In this document: one piece after another, positions 1 through 11,583 of the stretch
Position numbering within the stretch: the stretch's first letter is position 1
Layout of the letters: every line of letters starts with the position of its first letter
Assembly (NCBI GenBank): GCA_001599915.1
Contig: BCIG01000033.1
Location: 62,001 to 126,000, forward strand
DNA: 64,000 nucleotides
Source: Symbiotaphrina buchneri
Taxonomy: Eukaryota; Ascomycota; Symbiotaphrinales; Symbiotaphrinaceae
Direction: 5' to 3'
Translations under genes and position numbers: made by a program
The notes under the pieces: generated by a model
What the model saw: only the letters and a program-made list of their open reading frames with translations
What the model was told of the DNA's origin: nothing
The model's database searches: none

Positions 1-227
1 ACCAACAATGGAATCTTCGAATGGACCGCCTTTGGACAAATATTGGATAGCCCAAACAGCATGGATAAAAGGCTCCAGCAGCTGCGTCATGGAGATGATT
101 TTAAATAATCACAGCGAAACGTTATTTCGAGTCACATTATCATTCGAGAATATCTTGCGTTTCGTCTTACAAGCCTTCAAACAATCTCTATACTTCTCCA
201 TAACATTTTTGCTAGGAACATCGAGCC

Positions 228-1019
228 ATGGCTGATAGAGCGGGCATTCGCGGTGTCCGTGGGCGCGCTCGAGGTAGGGGCCGCGGAAGTCGTGGAGGCA
301 CTGCAAGCGGAGCTGGCCATGGAAACGGCCGACGAGGTCAAGGACGAGGATCCGGAGGCGGACGTGCTTCGCGCCGACGAGGCCGAAGCTTAATGATTGT
401 CCTTCGATACAGGAGGAGATTAGTGGTCAATCTACGCTATGGATTGGCTCCCCCTTCAAGGCAGAATGGGACGACGGATGACCAATGGGGCATCATGAAC
501 CTCATCACTGCTGCCGAGAACCTCGAACGCTGGAGTCAATTGACGGCTCGTGCGCAAGAGCCATTGGTTGATCCAGATGAGACGGAGACCGATCCTGATC
601 TGACGGACAATGACTCAGACGTGACCGAAGCGGAGGGAATGTCTGGGATCTCTCCTTCCGTGAGAAGGACCGTGACTATCGCTATCCGCGATGCACGCGT
701 CCTCACGTCAGCCACGCCGCCAGCAACAGGACCAAGCACCACTGGAAGAGAGGTTAACATGGCCGACATCTTCTCCCCCTTCTCTCGGCAGCCGGGTCTT
801 CCCCCAACTGTTGGAGAACGATCGACTCTCCCCTCCAATGCTACACTCACCCAACCCCCATCGCTTGAGCACTTACGGCAAGATCAAGAGGCTCGACTCG
901 CTGGTCTACATCTTCATGCCATTCAACATGGCATGAGCCCCGATCTCGCACGAGAGATTAGGGAATGCGAGGCCCGTCTTAGGGACCTTGCGTTGATGCT
1001 AGGCAACGGACAACGATAA
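228..1019 (+). CDS. Hypothetical protein with RG/RGG-rich N-terminus
   Basis: An uninterrupted 263-codon frame starts at an ATG in a fair context (GAGCCATGG) and ends in TAA. The first 55 residues are almost only Arg, Gly, Ala and Ser in RG, GRG and RRGR runs, as in RNA-binding or nucleolar RGG tails. A hydrophobic/basic patch follows (about 54-72), then an acidic Asp/Glu/Thr stretch (about 112-135), a Pro/Thr/Ser linker, and a C-terminal part (about 210-263) that looks helical and charged. I recognise no domain or family. The low-complexity N-terminus makes homology weak evidence. It may be a lineage-specific gene, or a chance frame in GC-rich DNA. It stands alone, with no partner gene close by. 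Confidence 0.45.
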   Translation: MADRAGIRGVRGRARGRGRGSRGGTASGAGHGNGRRGQGRGSGGGRASRRRGRSLMIVLRYRRRLVVNLRYGLAPPSRQNGTTDDQWGIMNLITAAENLERWSQLTARAQEPLVDPDETETDPDLTDNDSDVTEAEGMSGISPSVRRTVTIAIRDARVLTSATPPATGPSTTGREVNMADIFSPFSRQPGLPPTVGERSTLPSNATLTQPPSLEHLRQDQEARLAGLHLHAIQHGMSPDLAREIRECEARLRDLALMLGNGQR

Positions 1020-2294
1020 GTCGGCTGTCTCTATGCCCCGAAAGATTTCGGTCGACCTCCGCTTTGTTTCGAGCACGGTATGTTGATTGGCTTTGTATTT
1101 TCCTTTGTCAAACTGTCATGTGAACGGAGTTTCTTTGTTTTTTTTGCATTCATAAAGCGCACGGTGCGCCGGTTCCAGGCTTTAGGTTTGCTTTCAAAAA
1201 GAATCAGCATTTGCTTTCAATCGCAATATACCATTCCTTCCATGAATTATAGTAGCATTGTCCATCATTTCTTTATACGCTGTGATATACCCCGTTAGTA
1301 CCTGATATTATTAGTAGGAGCTCACAATAAACAATCAAATTGAACAAAGCCCTTTGACCACAGATGGTGTAATAATGACCATGAACAGCTCCGGCGGGGT
1401 TTGGGAACAAAGAAAATACCTATTTACCAGTAGACACAAGCAAGCAGAACATGGGCTCATTCCTAAATCATATCACCGAACATAATCCCTCGGTCCACGC
1501 ACTATTATTCGGCCGGCTGACACCAAAGTACCCTATCAGAATCGATAATATTGATCCTCTACTATCGAAGGTACCTAAGGTAAGGTAGGTAATGTGTGGA
1601 AGGTACGACGACGGCAAAATCACGTTGAGCATCAAACATCAGCTCCTTTGTATCTGCATGTTTATCGCTTTCTTGCTGCTATGGAGGGGTTGGTTGTGCC
1701 ATATCGGCAACTGCTTCCGCTACCTACCTAGGTACACATCATCTCTCTCTGTGCCTCATTCCATCATCCAATATCATCTAGATCATCTTCCGCCCAGGTG
1801 AAGAAAGCCGGGCGAGAGGGGGTATATACAAAAGCTCTCCTCCCTCATCATCCACGGACCAGACATGAACCCATCATCCCAAGCCAAGCGTTCCCACACC
1901 AAAAAGAGATCGTGATTCGAGGCCGTATCAAGAATCGCAGATTCCCTCCCAGCCGGCTTTGTAGTCCTTGCGGCTCAGAAACACACACGCCCAAAACGCC
2001 ATTTCCATCCCCCTGTGTAAAACCCAAAAGACCGCCTTTTACGCCCCAAGCGAGATATGTATTAGTAGCGCAATGATGCGATGCGACCCCGGGGAAGTAG
2101 ATCCAGACTTCCGCGCTATGCATATTATAACGAATGACCGATAGTGACGTGACCAGAGAGGAAATGACAGGCAGCAAAACGCATTCAATGCATTATTGCT
2201 TTGAGGATCGGATCGAGAGTGCCAGACCAGGATGCAGCCCTGAATGGGGGGGTTGTTTTTCTTCACAGTGGTTGTGAGAGAGGAGCCCGATTTC
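1020..2294. other. Gene-free stretch with TACCTAGGTA-type motifs
   Basis: No credible coding frame was seen. The stretch lies downstream of the RG-rich gene and of the 3' end of the Zn2Cys6 gene. It holds AAGGTA/ACCTTA-like steps at 1570-1594 and a perfect 10-bp palindrome TACCTAGGTA at 1725-1734 inside TACCTACCTAGGTA. Similar CCTACC words recur near 12.4 kb. Their role is unknown. Confidence 0.5.
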
Positions 2295-4418
2295 CTAGAT
2301 CAATAGGAAATCCCAGCCCTTCTGCTGCATCACGTCCCGCCAGTGGACGTTCTGGACCTTCGTCGTGTCGTTGGAGGTAGGTAATCCGTGGGGTTGCGTG
2401 GCGGATGTCGGGGTCGGATATGCAGCCCCTGGATTTGCGGAGACAGGGGCGCAGCTGTAGATGAGTTCCTCGGCTTGCCGCCAGACTTCCCGTAACAGGC
2501 AGACCATGCGACCGAAAGAGCCGAACTCGGCGTGTTCACCGAGAGCTTCTACCCGCTCGGCGAAGATGGCACGAAAAGGAGAGTTTGGGGTTGATGCACC
2601 TCCGGCGATGAGATATGGCCATACCAGAAGCCGATCAAATCCATTCGGCCCATGTGGGATGTAGGCTAAGGTTTCGGCAAAACGAGCAACAAGCTCGGTG
2701 GTTGCAGTGGCTTGATGATTGTATCCAGGAACCAGGCCGCAGAGGTAAATGCGTGCGGCCAGGCGGAACATGCCTGTCAGGTTCCTGGAGAGTTGTTGCG
2801 GTCGAAGTGCACCGCTAGACGAGAAGGGACTGGCGAGTGCTCCTGGACCAGGCTCCGTGGCTCCAATCTGCCCCGCCAAGTTATGCACATGATGGCAGAC
2901 TTGGATGTCGTCCATTCCTTCCAGCTTCAGCGACTCAAGACAAGCAATCTCCGAAATCAGATACATGATTCGGTCTTCACAACCCATGAGCTCGCAAAGC
3001 CCCGAAGTTGAATCGTTGACGATCTTTTCTCGGTAAGTGTTCGCGAAAATCGGGGTCCGTCCCATCATTGTCGCGCCCAAGATGTCGATCCAAGACGTCA
3101 ACGTCATATTGAACGGTGGTTGGGCATGGGTTGTATCGATATCGGCCATTGCCTGAGGCAAGTCCAACTTCGACACCAAGCTTGATGCGGCCTGGAAGTG
3201 TGAATGCCACGGTATATCCGGCAAGCAGTCATCTGGGCGTCCCACAGAACAATGAAAGAAGATCATCCCAAGGGTTGCTTCCAGAATCTGCGAGTGATTC
3301 GTATCTTGACTCAGTGCCTCGCACAACTCTGAGATCGTCGCATATCGATGTCTGACAATATCGTTATCGATCTCTTCTCCCTGTGCTTCCCTTGTTGCCT
3401 TGAGATGAAGAGCAGAAATACTTAAACAACAATGCAGGTAGCATTTGTTTGAACCAAGAGCAGGAAGAATGACATCTCTAGCAGAGCCATGTTGATTTAC
3501 TTCAAGATATGGAAAGATGAGACGCAAAACGTTGTCAATGAAATGATCTAACAATCTTCTGTCGCATTCCTCCACCTGAACTACCGCTTGCTGGGTATGC
3601 GAGGGGGGATACAAAATGTCGAAAAGGCCTGCAGACAGCTCGTCTTCAGTCATAAACGACTCTCGTCGGCTTGAGAAACAGTCATCATGGGTCCAAGTGT
3701 CAAGTGGAAATGATGGCAGTATGGAATGTGGTGGTGGAGGTGGTTGAAATGTGCTGAAGGTGGAAATAGTCGAGTCATGTCGCGTCGGGACATCGTTGAC
3801 GAACATCTGCCGCTCCGTCTTGATATCGACTTCGTATGGCGAGAACGAATGCAATGGCGCGGAGGAAAATGCAGGATGATGGTGAGGAGGATATGTGCCG
3901 CTGAAGTTTTCCAGTCCAGGTCCAGCATTGAAGTCGTATTCCAGGGAGAACTGAGAATCCAGCGACACAGATCGCTGTCTGTGCAGAGTGGCATCTGAAT
4001 GCGTGTCGGATGTTGGAATGGAATGGGACAATCCTGGAGGGGTCCCAGGACCCTTCGAGACACTCTGTGTTGCCTTCTCCTGCATTTTTGTCCGCTTGAT
4101 GATCACCTTGATCCCTTCCTTTTGTTGGCGCCTTTGTTCATTGTTGCTCCACCACATGGGTCTTCGGTATTCGCACTTCAGCCCTAAGCATCGGCAAGCC
4201 TTGCACAAAGGTTTGCCTTCGTCGCATTTCTTTCTTCTTAACCGGCATGTGAAACAACCTATCGTCATATCAGTCAAGTATCTATTTTGTGCGGGCAAGG
4301 ACAATTGCGAACCTGATCGCGATCTTCTATGCATTTTCGTCGACTGTTTCGTTGGATTTGACTTTGGGCCAGACATTGTTGCTGGTATTGTATTGGAGGT
4401 GGGTGGTTTTGTGGACAT
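2295..4418 (-). CDS. Zn2Cys6 transcription factor
   Basis: Nuclear zinc-cluster regulator. The binuclear cluster is plain: GCFTCRLRRKKCDEGKP followed by LCKAC and LGLKC, spaced CX2CX6CX6CX2CX6C. A basic linker follows (IKVIIKRTK). The middle and C-terminal part, from LLDHFIDNVLRLIFPYLEV onward, resembles the fungal-specific regulatory domain Fungal_trans_2. The start is the ATG at 4418. The frame is open over 707 codons, but 4312-4259 looks like a 54-nt intron without stops (GT donor, CTGAT branch, ATAG acceptor). Removing it gives RSRSGCFTC, which fits this family better, and a protein of about 689 residues. The target genes cannot be told from sequence. No metabolic cluster lies beside it. 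Confidence 0.9.
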   Translation of the reverse strand: MSTKPPTSNTIPATMSGPKSNPTKQSTKMHRRSRSGSQLSLPAQNRYLTDMTIGCFTCRLRRKKCDEGKPLCKACRCLGLKCEYRRPMWWSNNEQRRQQKEGIKVIIKRTKMQEKATQSVSKGPGTPPGLSHSIPTSDTHSDATLHRQRSVSLDSQFSLEYDFNAGPGLENFSGTYPPHHHPAFSSAPLHSFSPYEVDIKTERQMFVNDVPTRHDSTISTFSTFQPPPPPHSILPSFPLDTWTHDDCFSSRRESFMTEDELSAGLFDILYPPSHTQQAVVQVEECDRRLLDHFIDNVLRLIFPYLEVNQHGSARDVILPALGSNKCYLHCCLSISALHLKATREAQGEEIDNDIVRHRYATISELCEALSQDTNHSQILEATLGMIFFHCSVGRPDDCLPDIPWHSHFQAASSLVSKLDLPQAMADIDTTHAQPPFNMTLTSWIDILGATMMGRTPIFANTYREKIVNDSTSGLCELMGCEDRIMYLISEIACLESLKLEGMDDIQVCHHVHNLAGQIGATEPGPGALASPFSSSGALRPQQLSRNLTGMFRLAARIYLCGLVPGYNHQATATTELVARFAETLAYIPHGPNGFDRLLVWPYLIAGGASTPNSPFRAIFAERVEALGEHAEFGSFGRMVCLLREVWRQAEELIYSCAPVSANPGAAYPTPTSATQPHGLPTSNDTTKVQNVHWRDVMQQKGWDFLLI
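4259..4312 (-). other. Probable stop-free intron just before the zinc cluster
   Basis: Read on the minus strand, GT follows TCAG at 4312, a CTGAT branch-like site lies near the end, and ATAG closes the intron at 4259. The length is 54 nt, so splicing keeps the frame. The joined codons give S-G-C-F-T-C, the usual form at the start of a Zn2Cys6 domain. Confidence 0.7.
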
Positions 4419-7400
4419 TGAATTATATATGTTCCGAACCAGGGTAATGACCGACGAGGTTCCGGAGCCAGCGGGAAATTGGGATGGGTATCTTTGCCAA
4501 TGCGAGACCGATATGCCGATATATTACGGGGTAGTATACTCAAAGCCTGACCAGCTGGCTTTGAAGTCTAGAAGAGAGTGGGGGAGCAATATCGTTGGTC
4601 TGGCGCAAGATGGCCTCTTCCATTTTTGAACCTCGAGGATAAGGTATCTCACTTATATGTCTGGACATCCAGATCGGGCCCTACCTCGGAAGATGGGTTC
4701 TGTTCTATTCCTGGAGTTTGGCGGTGGGAGGAGGGGACGACCTAGTCTGTCCCCAAGAGCCATAGAGCGCTAGTTGCGAGAGATGTCGTGTGTCATTGGT
4801 TGCATGGGAGATGGACGGTAAAGCCTATTTTTGCAAAGCGCCGCATTGGAGACGATAGGGTCCATGCTCCATTGGAGTGGCCGGGGTGCCCGGTATCAAG
4901 CCTAAAAATGGACCAATTTGGGCGTCGCTTGATCGGCTTGCTTGCAGATGACTTTCCTTCCTTGAGTGAACCAGACCTGATTCTGGTAGCACAGTACGGG
5001 AGTACGAAGTACTCCCGAACACGATCCAGACAGCAGTCATGTCGTTGACGGCTGGAGCACGGAGGTACAAGCCATGTGATGCACGCTTCCCAATAATGAT
5101 ATCGACGATGCGGGCACATGTACGTCGAGAGGAACAAGCTCGCCGTGGTACACATTCATTCCTATCTCGTCGTTTCTGTACTACAGCGGGCAAAAGCATG
5201 CTGGTCTTCTCCCGTGACCACGGACAATGCCAATCAGTTGTGCTATCCAGCTCTTTCTCTTTTGCGGCCATCTTCGAGCTATCGTAGCTCTCCGACTATA
5301 CAATGTTAGCGGTCTGTTGTTGCCCAACCGGCTACGTTGACAGCCACTTAATCATGTTCAAGCGTGCAGCATGCTCAGCAGCTGATGTACAGAGCCCGAG
5401 CAAGAGCTCGGTTCTGGCTTCGTCCGATGAATTGCCTACCTTTTTCGACATGGCGCTGGTTACCTTTACCGTTCAAGGAGAGCAAGTTAGTGTCGCGCAA
5501 GTGCAACGGCATGTACGAGGATCGCATATGATCAGTCAGGGCTTCCAAGTAGTGCTCACTTCTTCAAGCAATAATCCATGAGCAAGGGTGAAGAGCAGAC
5601 GGGAGAGCAAGGCGCGAAGAGAGCGGGCGAGCTGGGAAGACGCGCAGTAATTGGTCGATTGAAGCAAGCCAAAGAGGAGAGTCGAGGTTGGGAAGTGCGT
5701 GCAGTCGGTGTAGTCACTTTAGTGGCTGCAGCAGACTAGCGAGCAGCGGGTCATCGGTTGGTCGCTGTTCGTCCCGTTCTCGTCCCGCTAATCTTAGTCC
5801 CGGCGCTATCTGAGTGTCCGAAAGGCTGGCTTGGACCACCTTCCTCCCATGCGACGTGCCAAACGCCAATGAGACCCGCGTGTTGGCAGCTCCAAGTGTG
5901 ACAGGGCCCGCCGGGGATCAAGGAGCGACAGCCTCGTGCTAGGGGGGTTGCTCGGCCGGGCGGGAAATGGTTGGATAAGCTTGAGCTAAAGCTCCCGCAC
6001 TCCTGCTTTCCAAGGTTGAGTTGCCGGTCAGCCAGGGCGGGACGAGGCCGCACTACTGCCGAATATCCTGCTCCCCGGCCGCTGGCCTATCGACTTCTCG
6101 CATTATTCGCCCAACCATCGACGAGGTTCCAGCGCGAGACTTCTCATTCGTCGAAGCTGCCAGGCATCTGCAAATTACCCCTCTTTCCTACCGGCCTGTT
6201 AACGTCCCGATTTGATCATGTTGCAATCTCCAAACCTCAATATTGAGACGAGTCCAAAAATAAATAAAGGAGCGCGGAGAGACGCTGTGCCAGAAGATGA
6301 ATTTCAGCGATAAGATTTTCGTATTTGAGCGTCTCGACAATAGCCTTTCATCTTGACTTGGGGAAGGTTCACGAGCTGTCAAAGCTGCCTGCACTGGGAC
6401 ACTACTAGTCGAGCTCGAGCTCGAATCTAGAGGGATATGGGGTGCCTAGCGTCCACATGACAGAATGGTAAGCTTCCAAGGAAAGTTAGGGTGCTGCGTA
6501 CCGCATTTCCCGAGACATCCCGTGTCTTTACCAGCCTTCTTGGTGCCCAATAAATCCTCTCCTTGCTTGTGATACCTCGAGCAAGCCTCCGAGCTCGGCT
6601 CCGCTCACCGCCTTGTCTAGATTCTAGATGAAGTTCGGAGATCCTGCTCGGATTCCTCACGTTTGTGCAACCATGACCTTCAAGACTTATAGATTTCTCC
6701 ATATCGTGAGTGGAGGAGTGAGTGGCCCTAGAGTTCCCGTGCAGGCCGGTCTAGTTGCGAGAAACCTGGAAGGCCTAGCAGTCGATATCCGGGAAAATGC
6801 TCCTGCTTCAGGAAAAGAAGATATGCTTTCACTGTTTCCCCGCATGATTTTCCGCTTCAGCAAGAAACACCTGCAGACCAATGCATCTGATAGCCCGTGA
6901 ATCTGTTTAGTAAAGCTTGAGTCCCAGGAAGATGCAGGATCGGAAGTGGTCCAGCAATTTTCTCAAGCGTTTGACGCATCGCAGTCGCAGCCCTCGGACA
7001 AGATAGTTGCGTTATCCGAGCAAACAACGGCATGCCCAAAGCTAAGCTTGGAAGTCAAAAATGCACTACCTGACCCTTGCTACAGGTCAATGATTAAGCC
7101 ATCGAATGGTAATGACTTTCAACGGTCGTAGTGTTGTCTTGGCTTCGGTCAATTCTTCGGAGTCAACATACGGGACTGTGGAGACCCTTCACCGTTAGAA
7201 CCACCTTCCAACTCCGACATTCGGATCTTCATGACCTAGATCTCTAGTCTGATCGTCCCAACGGCCAAGTCCTTTGATAAAAACCCCGGTCAGGTGTATT
7301 TTACCCAACACAGTACCAACTACCAATTGAAGCCTAAGAGTGGTAACCCACAAGAAGTCCTCGTGACTCCCATGATTCTTGAATTGTCGGAGAATCCAGG

Positions 7401-9280
7401 AAGCCCGCATGGACTGCAAGTCATGTGAGGATCAAGTGGATGCTTTCTCGACATTGACTGGCCTCCCAGCCTCGGTGCTGTTTCACAAGGACATCTTCGT
7501 AGCACCTCGGGACCCGTTCTGGTGTTAGCCACGTCGTGAGCGTGTCGCCCAACCACGCACTAGAAGTAGGTCGCACAGCGCGATAGTCCACTTCAATAAT
7601 CAGGAAGGGTGCGATATCCGCTGGAAGCGCAAGACAAAAGACGACGAGAAAGCGGACGGTAAACGACGGCAGCAAAGACCCCGCATCGAGAGATGGCATC
7701 CATAAGAGTTGAGAAGAAAAGAATATTGAAATTAAGGTGATATGTTCCAAACCCAGACGCGTCGTAGTCACTGGCTCTGAGGGACATGGATAAGCCATGT
7801 TATCTTCTTCCACACCATGTGAAAGGTCCATTGACAACAACAACAAAGGCTCAATATGGCTGGATGGCTGGCTGCTGTGGCACATATGTAGACAGGCGAA
7901 CGAATCACAACAGCATCGCACACAATGTCAGCGGGCTCCAAATGCGGGTGTGGTATTCTTCCAGAAAAGCCACGGCGTTCAGGTCCCGCCATACATGATG
8001 CAGCTGCGGCCGGTTCTGCAACCGCGGGAAGAAGAGCCATCATTACACATGAACAACCATCGCCCTTTTTTGTGCAGCGACTGCATCTGCATATATTGAC
8101 GGCAGCACACTGTTGAAGAATTCTCGTCACACTACATGCAGGTATCACAGGTCTGATCTTGAACTCGAATGTGGTCTGTTGTTGCTGTGACTGCACTGCG
8201 TATATTTTGTTCGAGGTGCATTGCCTCGCTTAAATGACCGAGGGCGAGATCAAAGTCGAGCGGAGAAGCTCGTGCCAACTACCATGGCCCGTCTCGTTGA
8301 CGGATCATGTCACTCGGGATGCGGGAACGGATCGACAGTGGTGCAACGGTCAGGAAGAATTAGAATTCGGGCCGTCGGGAAGGGATCAAAGCTCAAGCCT
8401 GAAGTGAAGTCCGTCGATTTAGTCTGGTCCCAATCTCCATAACCTTAAGAGTTAATGCCAACTTTACCACCCACCAAAAGCAAAATAAATCAAAAAATTA
8501 TCGGAATATGTAGGGCCGATGCTGTCGTTGCTATGTGATTAACACGCCAAGGATGATCGCAATTGGATGATTTTGTGATATTAATTCAACGGTCGATAGG
8601 GCACCAGGGCCGAGAACCCCAAGGAATCCGCTCATTTCTTGAGATGGAGACGGACCCTGGACGCAGCTAAAGGTGGGCGCTTACACAGGGCAGCGTTGTT
8701 GGACGAGACCAATGAGACCGGGGAATGGCAGAAGGGCGAGAGGTCCCTCGGCTTCAGGGTCTGCCATCAAGCATTGGTGAGATGCTTCTTTTAGACGTTT
8801 AGTGGCCGGGACATGCATCCCCCCCGTCGGAGCACTGGTTTTCCAAGTACCTTTACCTTTGCTTGGGCAGTTACCCCTTCATGCATCCTAAGGTACTGTC
8901 ACAAGCCCTAGAACTCCAAGCTCGCTCTACACACGCAGACCACGCTGCTACCGCCGGAAAGCCCCGACCACCCATGCCTGCAGGAGCAAGTCCACTGGTC
9001 ACACAGCTTCAAGGCCACATCCCCGGTCTCTACCGGTGCAATCGTAGGGAAGGGTGGCTTCGCACTTTCGCCATCCCCATGATGATAATGCTGCATAAAA
9101 GCATACATTCGCCCCCCGCGCCTGGGCGAACACCCCGAACCTCTTCCTATGCCGGGTCGCGTACCTTCATTCTTGCTAGCATAGACTACCCTCGCCGGCG
9201 ACGGTGTAAAGCATTGCTAGAAACCGAAGACCTTGTCTAAGAAGAAGCCAATTCAGTCACTTCCAAAAAGCCTGGAGCCA
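4419..9280. other. 4.9-kb gene-free divergent intergenic region
   Basis: It lies between the starts of the Zn2Cys6 gene (minus) and the SAM/PH gene (plus). Only short frames occur, in all six frames, and none has recognisable domains or linked exons. The base composition is mixed, not the AT-rich pattern of RIP-mutated repeats. One perfect hairpin lies at 4997-5017. It may hold long 5' leaders, regulatory DNA, a non-coding RNA or a gene too diverged to see. Confidence 0.5.
4997..5017. repeat. Perfect hairpin, 9-bp arms, 3-nt loop
   Basis: CGGGAGTAC, then GAA, then GTACTCCCG: the arms are exact reverse complements. It could be a binding site for a dimeric zinc-cluster factor (CGG...CCG ends) or a chance palindrome. 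It lies about 580 bp upstream of the Zn2Cys6 gene. Confidence 0.6.
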
Positions 9281-11583
9281 ATGGTACGTTGTATCCCTGA
9301 CGCTGTGCTTGCTACTGGGCTTGGAAATGGCTGATGGATGTGGAAGGCTTCTACGCCAATCTCTCCGGTGCCGGCAGGCGTGGAGATGTTCAGTAGAGGA
9401 AACCCGAAACCGCTCCTTCACGGCCTTGCGCAGGCGCAACGGCCCATCTCTCATGCTACAGAGATCTCAATCTATGAGACGGAATTTGAGGATGACTTTA
9501 GTGAGGCAGAAAGCAATTCACCGCGGACAAGTCTGGATTCAGTGCGTGACCCCATGCACCATCATGGTGTATCTTGCTGATTCGTCGTCAGACCAAGAAG
9601 AGTTCAACGTCTTCCTCGTCCTACGATGGACCCCCGACACCAAGGTCGAACCAATACAGTGGCTTCAACTTCCAAACCCAAGAAATGAAGCCTGTAGAGG
9701 GGCCAAAGGGGCCTCATCTCTTTCGAGTATCCCAGGACTCCCAATATGACAGTTCCTTATATGTGACCATGTCTCCACTGGTGCCAAAGGAAATTCAAGT
9801 GACATCGGAAAATGTCTATACTGGTAGCAGACCAGCAATTGCATCTGAAGGCCGACGCTTGAGCACGCTTACACGGGCTGTTGCTCAGCTGGATAACAAG
9901 GAGGTCTACAGCTGGACACCTAGCGAAGTCGCGGCTTGGATGTATGCTTCCGGTTTTGATGAGTCAGTGGTCGAGAAGTTTGAGTCGAACGATATCTCAG
10001 GGGCTATTCTGGTGGATCTTCAATTCGAGGATTTGAAAGAGCTGAATATTCAGTCCTTTGGAAAACGGCACCTGTTGTGGAACAAGATCCACCACCTTCG
10101 GGGGAGGGCACCGGTTGACGAGTGTGTGACAAGCCCAACCGTGGTACAAGGCGACAGTGGACGTTCGGGAAGCAACAGCAGACTCGAGCATGACGATTGT
10201 GGATCAGACGAAGCACGTAACAACTCACCACCAAGAAGGCGACGGACGAAGAAACATCGTCGACCCTCGAATGAGGATGTCATATCTCCAGCTGAGTCGG
10301 TGTCCATTGTTGCTATCGAACAACTACTACCGAAACCACACAAGTGCAGGAAAGGCGCGGATTGTCCCAAGTACAGAAAACAGCAAAGACAATTGCAGAT
10401 GCTCAGAGAAGAACATCCAACAGAACGAATCAGCCCCGTGGGTGGCGGTCAGATCTTCATTGCGGGTGACATCTCCGCCGCTCTCAGTCCACGTTCAAGG
10501 GAGAGTCAAAGGGAGCCGGAAGACTATTTTCGCCCAACTTCTGAAGCAATGCCATCGGTTGTTGCTTCTTCCGATGTTCTCGGTCCTGGTCAATACCCAG
10601 CCTTTTCTCTCCAGGAAGACTCTCTTCGAGCAATTGACTCACGAGACCCGCAAGAGAATGTGAAGCAGTTCCTCAACTTCCAGATGTACCATCCCGTTGA
10701 GGAGCCACCGACACCATCACTGGACCTATTTCCGGCGATGCAACCACCTCTGACCACTCCACCAGCACACGAGCAGCTGCGGTCTCTTCCAAGACTTACC
10801 ATCCCTCGATCAGCCTCGGCCAACCCTTACGCTCCAGATCGCACTGCTAATGCATCACCAACAGACATCTATCGGCTCGGTACTCCAGCCTCGGAGATGG
10901 ATGTTCCAGTCACCGCCATACCAACAGGCCCCATTTCCCGGGAGGTTTCGCAATCAGTACCACCAGACATGCGATACAGGCAGGATCTACAACAACAACC
11001 ACAGCAACGACCCCAGCCCCGTCCCATATCCCGCTCCAACGCCTCCCGCCGCCCTAGCTTTGCCATGACGCCCCTGAATGAAGACACGCTTCTCGAAGGC
11101 GCCGACGATTTGGATATTGACGCCTCCGCCAGACCACGAGACGTCGATCACGCGGGCTGGATGAAGAAGCGCAAAGCCAAACTGTTGCGCTACGAATGGC
11201 AAGATCACCACTTCCGCCTCAAGGGCACTCAACTGGCCATGCACAAGGACGACAGCAACGCGTCACACGCCCTCGAGTGCATCGACGTGGACGACTACGC
11301 GATCGCGTGCAGCTCGCTGGCCACCAACAAGCTGGGCGCGGCATTCAAGAGCATGAAGCTCAGCGGCAAGAAGAAGGATGGAGATGCCACTGCGTTTGCG
11401 TTCCAGCTCGTGCCTGCTGTTGAGAAGAAGGGCGTCAGGGGGGCGGCGACGGGAAAGACGCATCACTTCGCCGTTAAGGACCGTGATGAGCGGATCGAGT
11501 GGATGAGGGAGTTGATGCTGGCAAAGGCATTGAAGCAGAAGGGGCACGGGTACGAGGTCAATGTCAACGGGAAAGAGATATAG
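9281..11583 (+). CDS. SAM- and PH-domain protein (Boi-like scaffold)
   Basis: Probable cortical or polarity scaffold: a SAM domain for protein contacts and a C-terminal PH domain for membrane phosphoinositides. The best model joins 9281-9283, 9347-9541 and 9592-11583 (about 729 residues). The 50-nt intron 9542-9591 (GTGCGT, CTGAT, CAG) is well supported. The first intron, 9284-9346, would split the start ATG (context CCAATGG) from the rest; otherwise translation starts at the ATG at 9338 and differs only in the first few residues. SAM lies at about 173-240 (SWTPSEVAAWMYASGF to FGKRHLLWNKI). PH lies at about 585-715 (HAGWMKKRKAKLLRYEW to ERIEWMRELMLAKAL). Between them is a Pro/Ser/Gln-rich, probably disordered linker. 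Boi1/Boi2 also carry an SH3 domain, which I do not see here. Confidence 0.85.

Noticed and set aside
7421-8196. Overlapping minus-strand frames of 142 and 166 codons in the 4.9-kb gap
   Set aside because: Composition is random-looking (many Cys, His and Ser), there are no domains and no exon partner, and the frames overlap each other.
9567-9591. 25-nt intron in the SAM/PH gene
   Set aside because: Too short for fungal splicing; the donor at 9542 gives a normal 50-nt intron.
2295-11583. Possible secondary-metabolite cluster around the Zn2Cys6 gene
   Set aside because: No polyketide synthase, peptide synthetase, terpene synthase or tailoring enzyme is nearby.
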